Assembly (NCBI RefSeq): GCF_023283895.1
Contig: NZ_JAKILB010000011.1
Location: 84,354-148,353 of the forward strand
Origin: Shewanella pneumatophori
Lineage (GTDB): Bacteria > Pseudomonadota > Gammaproteobacteria > Enterobacterales > Shewanellaceae
Length of the DNA: 64,000 bases
Direction: 5' to 3'
In this document: positions 8,248 to 16,768 of the stretch, in pieces
Position numbering within the stretch: position 1 is the first letter of the stretch
How the letters are laid out: each line of letters opens with the position of its first letter
The notes under the pieces: model-generated
What the model was told of the DNA's origin: nothing
Seen by the model: only the letters and a program-made list of their open reading frames with translations
The model's database searches: none
Made by a program: the position numbers and the translations under genes

Positions 8248-9234
8248 ATGAAAATAGGCTTTTTTAGCGCCAAGCATTACGACATGCAGCATTTTGACCG
8301 TACCAACTCTGCGTTCGGCGCCGCTATTGAGTATTTTGATTACCGCTTGTGTATGCAAACCGTCAAGTTAGCCGAAGGCTTTGAGGTGGTTTGTGCGTTC
8401 GTAAACGACTCCCTGTGTGAAGAGGTGTTGGTTGAACTAGCAGCTGGTGGCACTAAGATTATCGCTATGCGCTGCGCGGGCTTTAATAATGTTGATTTGG
8501 CTGCCGCCGCTCGTTTAGGTATTAAAGTGGTAAATGTGCCTGCTTATTCTCCTGAATCTGTTGCCGAGCATACTGTTGCATTAATGCTTACCTTGAACCG
8601 TAAAATCCATAAAGCCTATCAACGTACCCGCGACGCTAATTTTTCTCTTGATGGCCTAGTTGGTTTTAACATGCACGGTCGCACTGTTGGTGTTATCGGC
8701 ACAGGTAAAATCGGTTTAGCCACGATTAAAGTGTTACAAGGTTTTGGCTGCACAGTGGTGGCTCACGACCCTTATCCTAACCAAGCTGTAATCGATTTAG
8801 GCGTCGAGTATTTGCCACTCGAGCAGCTTTATCCTATTTGCGATGTGATTAGTTTGCATTGTCCGCTGACTGCAGATAACCATCATCTATTGAGTGAAGA
8901 CAGTTTTAGCCAGATGAAACCAGGGGTTATGGTGATCAACACTAGCCGTGGTGGACTGCTAAATGCGCTAGATGCGATGGAAGCGCTTAAAACCGGCCAG
9001 TTAGGCTCTTTAGGTTTAGACGTTTATGAAAACGAAAAAGAGCTGTTTTTTGAAGATAAGTCGAGTGAAATCATTCAAGACGATGTATTTAGACGCTTAT
9101 CAGCTTGTCACAATGTGATTTTTACTGGTCACCAAGCATTCTTAACTGAAGAAGCGTTAGGCGCGATAGCGCATACAACATTAAGTAATGTTAAACAGCT
9201 TCTTGCGGGAGAAGAGTGTCCTAACCAATTGTAA
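8248..9234 (+). CDS. ldhA: Fermentative D-lactate dehydrogenase
   Basis: NAD-dependent enzyme that reduces pyruvate to D-lactate in the cytoplasm during fermentation. The 328 residues match E. coli LdhA (329). The N-terminus MKIGFFSAKHYD and the motif MRCAGFNNVDL are characteristic. The NAD-binding fold has GVIGTGKIG (about 149-157). Catalytic residues are an Arg in NTSRGG (about 235), a Glu in DVYENE (about 264) and a His in GHQAFLT (about 296). It stands alone: a terminator precedes it and the next gene begins 170 bp later. The FNR-like box upstream suggests induction without oxygen. A 9-bp inverted repeat GTTGCCAGC / GCTGGCAAC at 9247-9279 follows the stop but lacks a T-run. Confidence 0.95.
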   Translation: MKIGFFSAKHYDMQHFDRTNSAFGAAIEYFDYRLCMQTVKLAEGFEVVCAFVNDSLCEEVLVELAAGGTKIIAMRCAGFNNVDLAAAARLGIKVVNVPAYSPESVAEHTVALMLTLNRKIHKAYQRTRDANFSLDGLVGFNMHGRTVGVIGTGKIGLATIKVLQGFGCTVVAHDPYPNQAVIDLGVEYLPLEQLYPICDVISLHCPLTADNHHLLSEDSFSQMKPGVMVINTSRGGLLNALDAMEALKTGQLGSLGLDVYENEKELFFEDKSSEIIQDDVFRRLSACHNVIFTGHQAFLTEEALGAIAHTTLSNVKQLLAGEECPNQL

Positions 9235-9401
9235 AGATGCCTGTGAGTTGCCAGCATGCATCAAATGCAGGCTGGCAACCTACTTGTTTATAAACGAGCA
9301 CTAAAGTGATTCATACTAGACTGCATAATTTCAGCTAGATTTGAGCGGACACCTCTAGCTGATAACAGTCTAAACATAAGAAAAGCGACTAAGGAAAGCC
9401 G

Positions 9402-10139
9402 ATGATCATTACTCAAGAAGTCCATGATATATCTACTGCAACGGGACCGATGCGAACCTATCTTTATCGTCCTGATTGTGAAGGTCAGTTTGCGACGATT
9501 ATTTTCTATTCTGAAATTTTTCAGCAAACCGCACCGATTGCTAGAGCGGCAGCCATTTTGGCTGGTCACGGCTTTGTGGTGTTAGTTCCAGAAGTCTTCC
9601 ATGAACTAAACCCGATAGGCACGGTGCTTGAATACGATGATGTGGGAAAAGACAAAGGTAATGCTGATAAGTTTACTAAACCCTTAGAGCAACACGATAG
9701 CGATACTGAAGCGTTAGTCGATTTTGCTCGAAGTATGAGCTTTTGTAGTAGCAATATCGGTAGTATGGGGGTATGTATTGGCGGTCATTTAGCTTATCGT
9801 GCAGCGCTTAACCCTGACATTCAAGGAGCATTTTGCTTATATCCAACCGATATTCACTCAAATACCTTACCCTGCGTTAAAGGTAATGACTCATTAACTC
9901 GAACTGGTGATATTGCTGCTGAGTTAGTGCTGGTATTTGGTAAGCAAGATCCTCACGTATCAAGTGAAGGGCGCAAGGTTATTTATGACAAACTTGAGGC
10001 GACAGAGCGAAAGTTCAACTGGTTGGAAGTAAACGCACAGCATGCCTTTATGCGTGATGAGGGCGATCGATACGATCCTGCGTTAGCGCTGCAAATGTAT
10101 TTGCAAGCGGTGGCATTTTTTCAGCGAACCTTAAAGTAG
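9402..10139 (+). CDS. Dienelactone hydrolase family protein
   Basis: Alpha/beta-hydrolase of the dienelactone hydrolase (carboxymethylenebutenolidase) family, 245 residues. The nucleophile is C125 in GVCIGG. The Asp is in VFGKQDPHV (about 188-196) and the His in NAQHAFMRDE (about 210-219), which complete the Cys-Asp-His triad of this family. The proline-rich start typical of exported hydrolases is absent, so it should be cytoplasmic. Family members open the lactone ring in aromatic degradation, but many in marine bacteria lack that pathway, and no aromatic genes are nearby; the real substrate is unknown. The ATG follows a GGAAAG ribosome site. A shared terminator separates it from the convergent DUF3332 gene. 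Confidence 0.88.
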   Translation: MIITQEVHDISTATGPMRTYLYRPDCEGQFATIIFYSEIFQQTAPIARAAAILAGHGFVVLVPEVFHELNPIGTVLEYDDVGKDKGNADKFTKPLEQHDSDTEALVDFARSMSFCSSNIGSMGVCIGGHLAYRAALNPDIQGAFCLYPTDIHSNTLPCVKGNDSLTRTGDIAAELVLVFGKQDPHVSSEGRKVIYDKLEATERKFNWLEVNAQHAFMRDEGDRYDPALALQMYLQAVAFFQRTLK

Positions 10140-10160
10140 TTTTTTACCGGTTTCAGCTAA

Positions 10161-10196
10161 AAAAAAGGGGCGAGTCATTACTGACTCGCCCCTTTT
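10161..10196. terminator. Bidirectional terminator between the dienelactone hydrolase and DUF3332 genes
   Basis: A perfect 11-bp G/C-rich stem GGGGCGAGTCA / TGACTCGCCCC with a TTAC loop, flanked by an A-run and TTTT. It serves both convergent genes. Confidence 0.9.
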
Positions 10197-10216
10197 CATT
10201 GTGTTCAAACTCGATA

Positions 10217-10741
10217 TTAACCTTGCTGGTAAGCAGCTAGCTCTGCAGTGCTAACACGTGCAATAAAGGCATTGTCTAGGTAGAAATCAACATGGTCATT
10301 ATCTTTAACGCCTGACATCACTTGCTGGCTGCCGTCTTCATAAACAAGCGTCATAGCTAAAGTGTTTTCGTCAGTTGCAACCATTGAAGCGCTAGTTAGT
10401 TTAACGTTCTTTAATGGTGCAGTTGTTAGATCGCCATCAATATGCTGGTTTACTTTGAAAATAGCTTCAACTGGCATATCAACTACAGCAGGAGAACGGC
10501 CAGTAATAGGGTTAGTACCAGTCCAGAATTCGATGCTGTTAATAATAAATAGATCGCCTGTTGCTGCGAAACCATAGATAGGGCTTAGTAGCATGAATAA
10601 GCCTGCACGACCGTAACGGTTATCTACTGCGCTTAAGTTAGCTTTAGTTACCATGGCGCTTAGACCCATTTGGCCCATACAACCGGTTAGTTGAGTGCTT
10701 AATACTGCAGTTAGTGCGATAGCTGAGATTGTCTTTTTCAT
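10217..10741 (-). CDS. DUF3332 family lipoprotein
   Basis: Secreted 174-residue protein of the DUF3332 family, function unknown. The N-terminus MKKTISAIALTAVLSTQLTG followed by Cys21 is a lipoprotein signal with lipobox LTGC. The central part FMLLSPIYGFAATGDLFIIN (about 49-68) is hydrophobic and characteristic of DUF3332, followed by SIEFWTGTNPITGRSP. The C-terminal third is a small beta-rich region. The residues after the lipidated Cys are MG, with no Asp at +2, so outer-membrane sorting is expected by the Lol rule. About 295 bp separate its start from the next, divergent gene. Confidence 0.85.
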   Translation of the reverse strand: MKKTISAIALTAVLSTQLTGCMGQMGLSAMVTKANLSAVDNRYGRAGLFMLLSPIYGFAATGDLFIINSIEFWTGTNPITGRSPAVVDMPVEAIFKVNQHIDGDLTTAPLKNVKLTSASMVATDENTLAMTLVYEDGSQQVMSGVKDNDHVDFYLDNAFIARVSTAELAAYQQG

Positions 10742-10946
10742 TGATCTATTTGATTGAATTGAGATTGGCGCAGATTGTATGTAACACCAAAAAATGAAAC
10801 GTGAACCAAGTCACAAATCTAGGTTGGGTATTTGTTGGGTTTGTATCGGCGTTTGCTTGTTATGTGGCGGTTTTGCGATGTTTGCTTCGAGCTTGGATTA
10901 ACTGTGTCTTTAAGTGGGTTGATGTGTTCATCTTGTTGTGTGGGAG

Positions 10947-10988
10947 CGGGTTGATACTTGCGCTAACACTGAGGTGTTAGGCGTTTTA
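10947..10988 (+). terminator. Terminator-like hairpin in the leader of the spermidine-synthase-like gene
   Basis: CGCTAACAC pairs with GTGTTAGGCG (one bulged base), then TTTT follows. It lies 50 to 90 bp before the start at 11037 with no plus-strand gene ahead, so it may act as a leader attenuator. The rest of the 10742-11036 interval shows no gene. Confidence 0.35.
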
Positions 10989-11036
10989 CTCTAGAGATAA
11001 TTAACGCATAATAGCGCCCCAATTACTGGAGAGCGT

Positions 11037-11780
11037 ATGTCAGATTATCAAGTTTTACATCAAACCAAAGATGAATATGGTCCACTTATCGTGCTAGAAG
11101 ATAAAGAAACACGGATCTTAGCTTTTGGTGAAAACGATGAGCAAAGTAAATTGCTCAAGGCAACGCCTCATATTCCGCAACACACCTATGTGCAAGCTAT
11201 GTTATTGGTGCTGCTATATAGCCAGCCCAAAAGTGCAATTGTATTGGGCCTAGGTGGCGGTGGACTGATCCATGCGCTACGCCACTTTGATGCTGGCATT
11301 AAATTAACTGCAGTAGAGCTAAGAAGCGAAGTGATTGAACTTGCTAAGCGCTACTTTCAGTTACCACTCAGTAAAAAGCTAAAAGTTATCCATCAAGATG
11401 CCAAGCAGTTTTTAGCAGCTGCAGATCATAAGCGGGTCGATGTCGTATTTACTGATATTTACAGCGCAGAAGGCGTTGATGCTGCGCAAGTATCAGAAGC
11501 GTTTATTGCTCAGTGCGCCGCATTGATTAAAGCTGATGGTTATTTGGTATTAAATTGCTGGAAAGAGCACAGCCAAAACCGCGAGTTACTCAGCTACCTT
11601 AATATGCATTTCGCGGAAGTGCGTGCATGCTTAACTGGCAGCGGTAACTGGGTTGTGTTTGCTGGCAAGGTTAAGCGAGATATTAGTGCTAGTGCCCTTA
11701 AAACCAAAGCCCAGTCGCTGTCGCAACAACTTGATTTTCAATTGGCACGCTCACTTACACGTTTTGACGTGTGGGAGTAG
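11037..11780 (+). CDS. Spermidine synthase-like (polyamine aminopropyltransferase fold) protein
   Basis: A 247-residue Rossmann-fold protein of the spermidine synthase-like family. The cofactor motif is VLGLGGGGLIHAL (about 65-77), followed by AVELRSEVIELA (about 92-103) with the ribose-binding Glu, and VVFTDIYSAEGV (about 139-150) where true spermidine synthases carry catalytic Asp residues. It lacks the N-terminal beta-hairpin domain of SpeE, so it may act on another substrate or as a methyltransferase. The start is ATG 11037 behind a CTGGAGAG ribosome site. A perfect 12-bp hairpin follows the stop. Confidence 0.75.
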   Translation: MSDYQVLHQTKDEYGPLIVLEDKETRILAFGENDEQSKLLKATPHIPQHTYVQAMLLVLLYSQPKSAIVLGLGGGGLIHALRHFDAGIKLTAVELRSEVIELAKRYFQLPLSKKLKVIHQDAKQFLAAADHKRVDVVFTDIYSAEGVDAAQVSEAFIAQCAALIKADGYLVLNCWKEHSQNRELLSYLNMHFAEVRACLTGSGNWVVFAGKVKRDISASALKTKAQSLSQQLDFQLARSLTRFDVWE

Positions 11781-11796
11781 TGCTCGTCAGTAGTTA

Positions 11797-11832
11797 AGCT
11801 TACTAGCTTTCTCGAGCTAGTAAGCTGTCTTT
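11797..11832 (+). terminator. Hairpin downstream of the spermidine-synthase-like gene
   Basis: A perfect 12-bp stem AGCTTACTAGCT / AGCTAGTAAGCT with a 6-nt loop, 17 bp past the stop. It is followed by only a short T-rich stretch (GTCTTTA), so termination is likely but weaker than for other terminators in the window. Confidence 0.6.
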
Positions 11833-12145
11833 AGGCCCGCTTTATATTCCATCTCGTTTCTCCTCCGATTTTACTATTCACTGTATTTATAAACGCTTAT
11901 CTATTAATGGCCGTTTCACTACGGTGCAGTAAGTGCTGCTTTCCCTGCATATCATTGGGTTGTTAATCCTATTCGGATTTTTAGATTAGGATGATAGCTT
12001 TTACCCGTTATCTTTAATTTCTTTGCTCCGCTATTATTCTCACATCGCAAACGAACTGGCTTTTAGGGACTCATCATCACTCACCCAGTTTGTTGAATTT
12101 AAAGAAAAAGTATTTTTATTTTTTATTATTAAAATGGAGCATTAC
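11833..12145. other. ahpC upstream region without a gene
   Basis: About 310 bp that should hold the ahpC promoter. It is A/T-rich toward the gene. I looked for the four-part OxyR pattern (ATAG/CTAT half sites) around 11960-12010 and found only scattered half matches, so no operator is called. An in-frame extension of ahpC up to 12023 exists but lacks family similarity. Confidence 0.4.
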
Positions 12146-12715
12146 ATGCATCAGTCAATCATCAACTCTACAATCAAGCCATTTTCAGCAACTGCTTTCC
12201 ACAACGGTGATTTCCACCCAGTGACAGAGCAAGACTTACTAGGTAAGTGGTCAGTTGTTTTCTTCTACCCTGCTGACTTTACGTTTGTATGTCCTACTGA
12301 ATTAGGTGACATGGCTGACCATTACGAGAAGCTACAGTCTATGGGCGTTGAAGTGTACTCAGTATCAACTGATACTCACTTTACTCACAAAGCATGGCAC
12401 GCAAGCTCTGACACCATCAACAAGATCCAGTACCCAATGATTGGTGACCCAACTGGTACTATCACACGCAACTTCGGTGTGATGATTGAAGAAGATGGTC
12501 TAGCACTACGCGGCACATTTGTTATCAACCCAGAAGGTGAAATCAAAGTTGCTGAAGTTCATGACCTAGGTATTGGTCGCAGTGCAGCAGAGCTAGTTCG
12601 TAAAATTCAAGCTGCTCAGTATGTAGCGACTCACGACGGTGAAGTTTGCCCAGCAGCATGGCAGCCAGGTGAAGAAACACTTGCTCCATCAATCGACCTA
12701 GTTGGTAAGATTTAA
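12146..12715 (+). CDS. ahpC: Alkyl hydroperoxide reductase subunit C (2-Cys peroxiredoxin)
   Basis: Peroxiredoxin that reduces hydrogen peroxide and organic hydroperoxides and is recycled by AhpF. I place the start at ATG 12146 (189 residues): it has a GGAG ribosome site 6 bp upstream, and the protein from MHQSIINSTIKPF aligns with the E. coli start (187 residues). The frame is open further upstream to 12023 without family similarity. The peroxidatic cysteine is C49 in DFTFVCPTE and the resolving cysteine is C168 in GEVCPAAWQPGEE. ahpF lies 287 bp downstream, beyond a terminator-like hairpin, so ahpC should be expressed in excess of ahpF, as is usual for this pair. Confidence 0.96.
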   Translation: MHQSIINSTIKPFSATAFHNGDFHPVTEQDLLGKWSVVFFYPADFTFVCPTELGDMADHYEKLQSMGVEVYSVSTDTHFTHKAWHASSDTINKIQYPMIGDPTGTITRNFGVMIEEDGLALRGTFVINPEGEIKVAEVHDLGIGRSAAELVRKIQAAQYVATHDGEVCPAAWQPGEETLAPSIDLVGKI

Positions 12716-12818
12716 TCGTAAAAAGTTAAGGTAAGCCTGATGGCAGCGCGTTAGTAAGCCCCCACCTCTTGCTAACGCAATAAGCAACCATTAGTCGGTT
12801 TCATCTCCTTAATTATAT

Positions 12819-12863
12819 TGTTCAGCCTTGCTTCCCCCCTGATGTTGAGGCTGAACAGTTTTT
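12819..12863 (+). terminator. Terminator between ahpC and ahpF
   Basis: A 10-bp stem TGTTCAGCCT / AGGCTGAACA with a 19-nt loop and a following TTTTTATT run. Partial read-through here would give more ahpC than ahpF transcript. The rest of 12716-13002 shows no gene. Confidence 0.7.
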
Positions 12864-13002
12864 ATTATTAATACTTAATAGCCGCTACACCTTTTATTTT
12901 CATTATCACTTTTTATTTTTGTTATCTCTAGGCGCTGCTTGCGACACCTGCTGCCTCTAGAACGAGTATTGAACAACAGAATCAGATTATTTAGGAGCCA
13001 TC

Positions 13003-14577
13003 ATGTTAGATGCAAACGTAAAGAACCAACTGAATACTTATTTGCAAAACCTCAAGCATCCAGTTGAGCTGGTTGTGTCTGCTGATGACAGCAAAAAAGC
13101 TCAAGAGCTTAAGTCACTGGCAGCTGATATTGATAGTTTGTCAGCTCTTATTTCGGTAACTGAGCAACAAGGTGAGCGCACGCCATCTATGGCAGTGGTT
13201 AACCCTGCTCTGGGCTCGAAAATCACTTTTGCTGGCTTACCTATGGGGCATGAGTTCACCTCATTAGTACTTGCACTGCTGCATAGTGGGGGTCACCCAA
13301 TTAAGCTTGATAGCGATGTTATTGAGCAAATCCGTCAGCTGTCGGGTGAATATCGTTTTGAAACGTATGTGTCATTAAGCTGTCAGACTTGCCCTGAGGT
13401 TGTGCAAGCGCTGAACATGATGGCGGCAATTAATCCAAACATTACTAACGTAATGATTGATGGCTCATTGTTCCAAGATGAAGTGAATGAACGCAATATC
13501 ATGGCTGTGCCATCTGTGTATCTAAATGGCGAGCAATTCTCAATGGGCGCAATCAGCACGGTTGAGATCTTGAATAAGTTAGATGTTAATGCCGCTGGCA
13601 GAAAAGCAGAGCAGCTTAATCAAAAAGAGGCATTTGATGTTTTAGTCGTTGGCGGTGGCCCTGCTGGTGCGTCGGCAGCAATTTATGCGGCACGTAAAGG
13701 TTTACGTACGGGTATTGTTGCTGACAAGTTTGGTGGTCAAGTTGCTGAAACCGTTGGCATTGAGAACTTTATCTCAGTTAAAGCGACCGAAGGACCAAAG
13801 CTGGTGGCAAACCTAGAGGCGCACGTACATGAATATGACGTCGATATCATGGATAACCAACGCGCATTAAGCCTAAAGTCTGGCGAGCTATTTGAATTAG
13901 AGCTTGAAAGCGGCGCAGTGCTGCGTAGTAAAACAGTGTTGTTAGCGACCGGTGCTCGCTGGCGTGAAATGAACGTTCCGGGTGAGCAAGAGTATCGTGG
14001 CAGTGGTGTGGCATATTGCCCACACTGTGACGGCCCACTGTTTAAAGGTAAGCGTGTCGCGGTGATCGGTGGTGGTAACTCGGGTATTGAAGCGGCAATC
14101 GATTTGGCCAATATCGTTGAGCACGTTACTGTACTTGAGTTTGATAAGTCACTGCGCGCTGATGAAGTTTTACAGCGTAAAGCTAAATCAATGGGTAATA
14201 TTGAGATTATTACTCAAGCGATGACCACAGAAGTTACTGGTGATGGTAAGCGCGTAAACGGTTTAAATTATACTGACCGCGCAACAGGTGAGAGTCATCA
14301 TGTTGAACTTGCAGGGATCTTTGTGCAAATCGGCTTAGTGCCAAACTCAGAGTGGTTAAAAGACACTATCGATATGACGGCTCGCGGTGAAATCATTGTT
14401 GACGCTAAAGGTGAAACCTCATTACCAGGTGTATTTGCGGCAGGCGATGTGACTAATTCAGCTTATAAGCAGATTATTATTGCCATGGGCAGCGGCGCAA
14501 CAGCATCACTTGGTGCATTCGATTACCTTATTCGCCACAATGTTGACGATTTAGACACCAGTAGTGTTGCAGCCTAA
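13003..14577 (+). CDS. ahpF: Alkyl hydroperoxide reductase subunit F
   Basis: Flavoprotein disulfide reductase that passes electrons from NADH to AhpC. The 524 residues fit the family (521 in E. coli). The N-terminal tandem thioredoxin-like domain (about 1-200) carries the redox pair C127/C130 in SCQTCPE, which reduces AhpC. The FAD motif is VVGGGPAGASAAIYAARKG (about 213-231), the second redox pair C339/C342 is in YCPHCDGP, the NADH motif is VIGGGNSGIEAAIDLA, and the closing FAD motif is GVFAAGDVTNS. The start ATG follows an AGGAG site. It is followed at once by a strong terminator. Confidence 0.97.
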   Translation: MLDANVKNQLNTYLQNLKHPVELVVSADDSKKAQELKSLAADIDSLSALISVTEQQGERTPSMAVVNPALGSKITFAGLPMGHEFTSLVLALLHSGGHPIKLDSDVIEQIRQLSGEYRFETYVSLSCQTCPEVVQALNMMAAINPNITNVMIDGSLFQDEVNERNIMAVPSVYLNGEQFSMGAISTVEILNKLDVNAAGRKAEQLNQKEAFDVLVVGGGPAGASAAIYAARKGLRTGIVADKFGGQVAETVGIENFISVKATEGPKLVANLEAHVHEYDVDIMDNQRALSLKSGELFELELESGAVLRSKTVLLATGARWREMNVPGEQEYRGSGVAYCPHCDGPLFKGKRVAVIGGGNSGIEAAIDLANIVEHVTVLEFDKSLRADEVLQRKAKSMGNIEIITQAMTTEVTGDGKRVNGLNYTDRATGESHHVELAGIFVQIGLVPNSEWLKDTIDMTARGEIIVDAKGETSLPGVFAAGDVTNSAYKQIIIAMGSGATASLGAFDYLIRHNVDDLDTSSVAA

Positions 14578-14596
14578 AGTGATTAATCGTTAGTAT

Positions 14597-14623
14597 AAAG
14601 CCAGCAAGACGCTGGCTTTTTTT
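14597..14623 (+). terminator. Terminator of ahpF
   Basis: A 9-bp stem AAAGCCAGC / GCTGGCTTT with a 5-nt loop and a T-run. The T-run touches the ATG at 14624, an argument against that ATG as the start of the next gene. Confidence 0.9.
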
Positions 14624-14656
14624 ATGCGAGTCAAAGACAAAAATGGAAGTAGCAAA

Positions 14657-15796
14657 ATGGCTCTGAATTCACACCGGTATCAAGCGCAATTAAAACGTGA
14701 AACCTTCACGATTTTAAAACGTGGTATTTTATGGGCAAGCTATGTCAGTTTTGCCATGCTATTTGTTGTGCTAACAAATGCTTACTACTTTGATAAGCAT
14801 TATTATGATGCGGGTGCATTGTTTATTAAATTGGTGCCGTTAGCAGCTGTTTTAGGCTTAGGTTTGTATACAGTAAAAAGCAAAGGCCTATTTAAAATTA
14901 CCGTTATACAAACTTATGTCTACCTAGGTCTGTTGGTGAGCTCATGGAGCCTAGTGCTGGTATCGTTGGCTTTTTTATCTGAGCAAAACATGCCAGGTGT
15001 GGAGTCTCTGGCGGATATTTTAGTGCTGGTATTTGCACTCGCTTTATTCCCACATCGCAATATTATGGTCAGTGTGATCTTGCCATTCCTTGCGTTTAGC
15101 GCGATTTATCACTCACTACAATTCTCTGAGGCTATTGTTTATCCTCTAACTAAGTTTTTGTGTTTCTTAATGATTATTTTATCAGGTCAGAAAATTATAG
15201 CGGGTTGGTTTTTCAAAGCTGTAGTGCGCAATATTGAGAAAAAGAAATTATTAAGCCAGTTTAAACGCTTAGCATTGATCGATGGTTTGACAAATATTAG
15301 TAACCGACGCCATTTTGATGATGTGTTACTGCAAGAAAGCAAAGCCGCTGCGCGTAATCAGCAGCCATTGAGTATTATTTTATTAGACATCGACTATTTT
15401 AAACCGCTAAACGATACCTTAGGTCATCAAGTTGGTGATGAATACTTGGTAAAAGTGGCTGAGCTATTAAATCAAGCTCTTGAACGTCCAAGGGATTTAG
15501 TCGCGAGATATGGCGGCGAAGAGTTTGTGATGGTACTGCCTAATACAGACTTGCATGGTGCAAACTGCGTTGCAGCAAAAGTTCAGCAGATGTTGCACGA
15601 AGAGAAGTTAAGCCACCCGAGTTCGGCTGTGGCTAAATACATCACGGTCTCTCAGGGGATAGCGTTGTGGCAAGCACCAGAGGTACCGAGTAGCTTGTTA
15701 GAAAGGGCTGATAGCATGCTTTATCAAGCTAAAGCGAATGGTAGAGACGGCTTTGTTTCACAAACAGAGCCAGTCTCAAATAAGCAGGTTGTTTAA
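14657..15796 (+). CDS. Membrane diguanylate cyclase (GGDEF domain, with inhibitory site)
   Basis: Makes cyclic di-GMP from two GTP. I choose ATG 14657 (379 residues), which has a GGAAG ribosome site; the in-frame ATG at 14624 overlaps the ahpF terminator. The N-terminal half (about 20-195) has about six hydrophobic segments forming a membrane sensor with no domain I recognise. The GGDEF domain follows (about 205-365): the signature is GGEEF at residues 286-290, an active variant, with LIDGLTNISNRRHFD before it and LLDIDYFKPLNDTLGHQVGD for metal and substrate binding. An RxxD product-inhibition site is at 277-280 (RPRD), exactly five residues before the signature. Its stop codon overlaps the stop of the opposing small gene. 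Confidence 0.93.
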   Translation: MALNSHRYQAQLKRETFTILKRGILWASYVSFAMLFVVLTNAYYFDKHYYDAGALFIKLVPLAAVLGLGLYTVKSKGLFKITVIQTYVYLGLLVSSWSLVLVSLAFLSEQNMPGVESLADILVLVFALALFPHRNIMVSVILPFLAFSAIYHSLQFSEAIVYPLTKFLCFLMIILSGQKIIAGWFFKAVVRNIEKKKLLSQFKRLALIDGLTNISNRRHFDDVLLQESKAAARNQQPLSIILLDIDYFKPLNDTLGHQVGDEYLVKVAELLNQALERPRDLVARYGGEEFVMVLPNTDLHGANCVAAKVQQMLHEEKLSHPSSAVAKYITVSQGIALWQAPEVPSSLLERADSMLYQAKANGRDGFVSQTEPVSNKQVV

Positions 15797-15990
15797 GCTG
15801 TGGTATTGATATTGTGACCCGTATTGCCAACCGGGGATGGTGTGGCTTCAGGCACCGCTGCATTAATTAATTGCAGCGCAATATCACCTTCGATTTTTTG
15901 TTGGTCTTTAGCTAGTTGAGCGACTTTAACGCCAACCTCACCATGACTCATATTCGGTTGTAGATTTGCACTAGAAATAGTTACAGCCAT
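15793..15990 (-). CDS. Small YjfB-like putative motility protein
   Basis: A 65-residue cytoplasmic protein. I start it at the ATG giving MAVTISSANLQPNMSHGEVG; a TTG two codons upstream is possible. The central stretch KVAQLAKDQQKIEGDIALQL is an amphipathic helix and resembles the small YjfB-type putative motility family (helix plus Gln/Ala-rich core), whose function is unknown. The C-terminal third is Pro/Gly/Asn-rich and probably unstructured. Its stop (TTAA palindrome) overlaps the stop of the diguanylate cyclase gene on the other strand. The family call is tentative. Confidence 0.5.
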   Translation of the reverse strand: MAVTISSANLQPNMSHGEVGVKVAQLAKDQQKIEGDIALQLINAAVPEATPSPVGNTGHNINTTA

Positions 15991-16113
15991 ATTCAACTCA
16001 ATTAATTAGAAATGTTACTTAGTTATCGGCTTAATCCTCAAAGACTTAAGTTTGGCGGTGTTACAGAGTGTATCAGTTTGGTTTCTGCAGCCTTGAATAA
16101 TAAGGGGTTTTCG

Positions 16114-16554
16114 CTATTGCTTAAGAAACATCATTCTATAAATTAAGTTGTCTTTAATCTCATAAATCACCACAAGTTCAATATCGTCTTCACGTGTCTC
16201 AATCGCCACTGTTTCTTTATCAATAACAAAGTTGCCATCAACAATCCTTTTACTGATAAATGAAGATTTATAGATACTTGAGACGAGATATTTATAGGTC
16301 TTGTCAAAGCCATCCATGCCTTTGAATAGTAATTTGTTTGGGAAGTCGTAGGCTTCAACTTCTGGATGAAATAGCGCTTTAAATTCGTCAAATTTATTAC
16401 TGTTATAGGCTTGTAGGTGAGCATCGATGAGAGGATGTGGTTCTACCGATTCAGCGATAACTGGTGCTTGATATGCAATAGGGCGAGTTACTGCAGCTGC
16501 ATGACTACACGTAAAAAAGACTAATACTATCGATATAAATTTGGCTAGTTTCAT
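16114..16554 (-). CDS. Periplasmic NTF2/SnoaL-like protein
   Basis: A 146-residue exported protein of unknown role. The signal peptide MKLAKFISIVLVFFTCSHAA (cleavage near AAA-VT) is followed by a roughly 100-residue region with the cone-like NTF2/SnoaL pattern: the helix HPLIDAHLQAYNSNKFDEF, then LFHPEVEAYDFPNKLLFKG, then antiparallel strands ending LVVIYEIKDNLIYRMMFLKQ. Proteins of this fold include small enzymes and binding proteins, and no catalytic pair stands out. It is monocistronic, with no clear link to its neighbours. Confidence 0.6.
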   Translation of the reverse strand: MKLAKFISIVLVFFTCSHAAAVTRPIAYQAPVIAESVEPHPLIDAHLQAYNSNKFDEFKALFHPEVEAYDFPNKLLFKGMDGFDKTYKYLVSSIYKSSFISKRIVDGNFVIDKETVAIETREDDIELVVIYEIKDNLIYRMMFLKQ

Positions 16555-16724
16555 TTTTTCTGTCCTTGAAAACCACTTAATGAGCCTGCTTTTTTATCCC
16601 TACTTTGGGATAAATCCTTGCATCCAAGTTTAAAGTTATCAGTGTCAGCATGAGGTGTAAAGTATTAGTTTTGCGAGCTAGATGATTGATTTAGGTATGT
16701 ATTTATAGGATTTGAAGAAGGGGG

Positions 16725-16763
16725 TAAGGCCTTAGTCGAGATGTTATCTAAGGCCTTATTTTT
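16725..16763. terminator. Hairpin at the end of the thioredoxin-DsbD-like gene
   Basis: The palindromic block TAAGGCCTTA occurs at 16725-16734 and 16749-16758 and can fold as a stem. The T-run follows on the plus strand, while the gene ending nearby is on the minus strand, so the polarity is not ideal. It may only protect the 3' end. Confidence 0.4.
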
Positions 16764-16768
16764 GTGGG

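Noticed and set aside
11950..12010. OxyR operator upstream of ahpC
   Set aside because: CTAT and ATAG pieces are present but not at the spacing required by the four-part motif.
13737..14124. Long antisense frames within ahpF
   Set aside because: Shadows of the strongly biased codon use of ahpF; no start signals or similarity.
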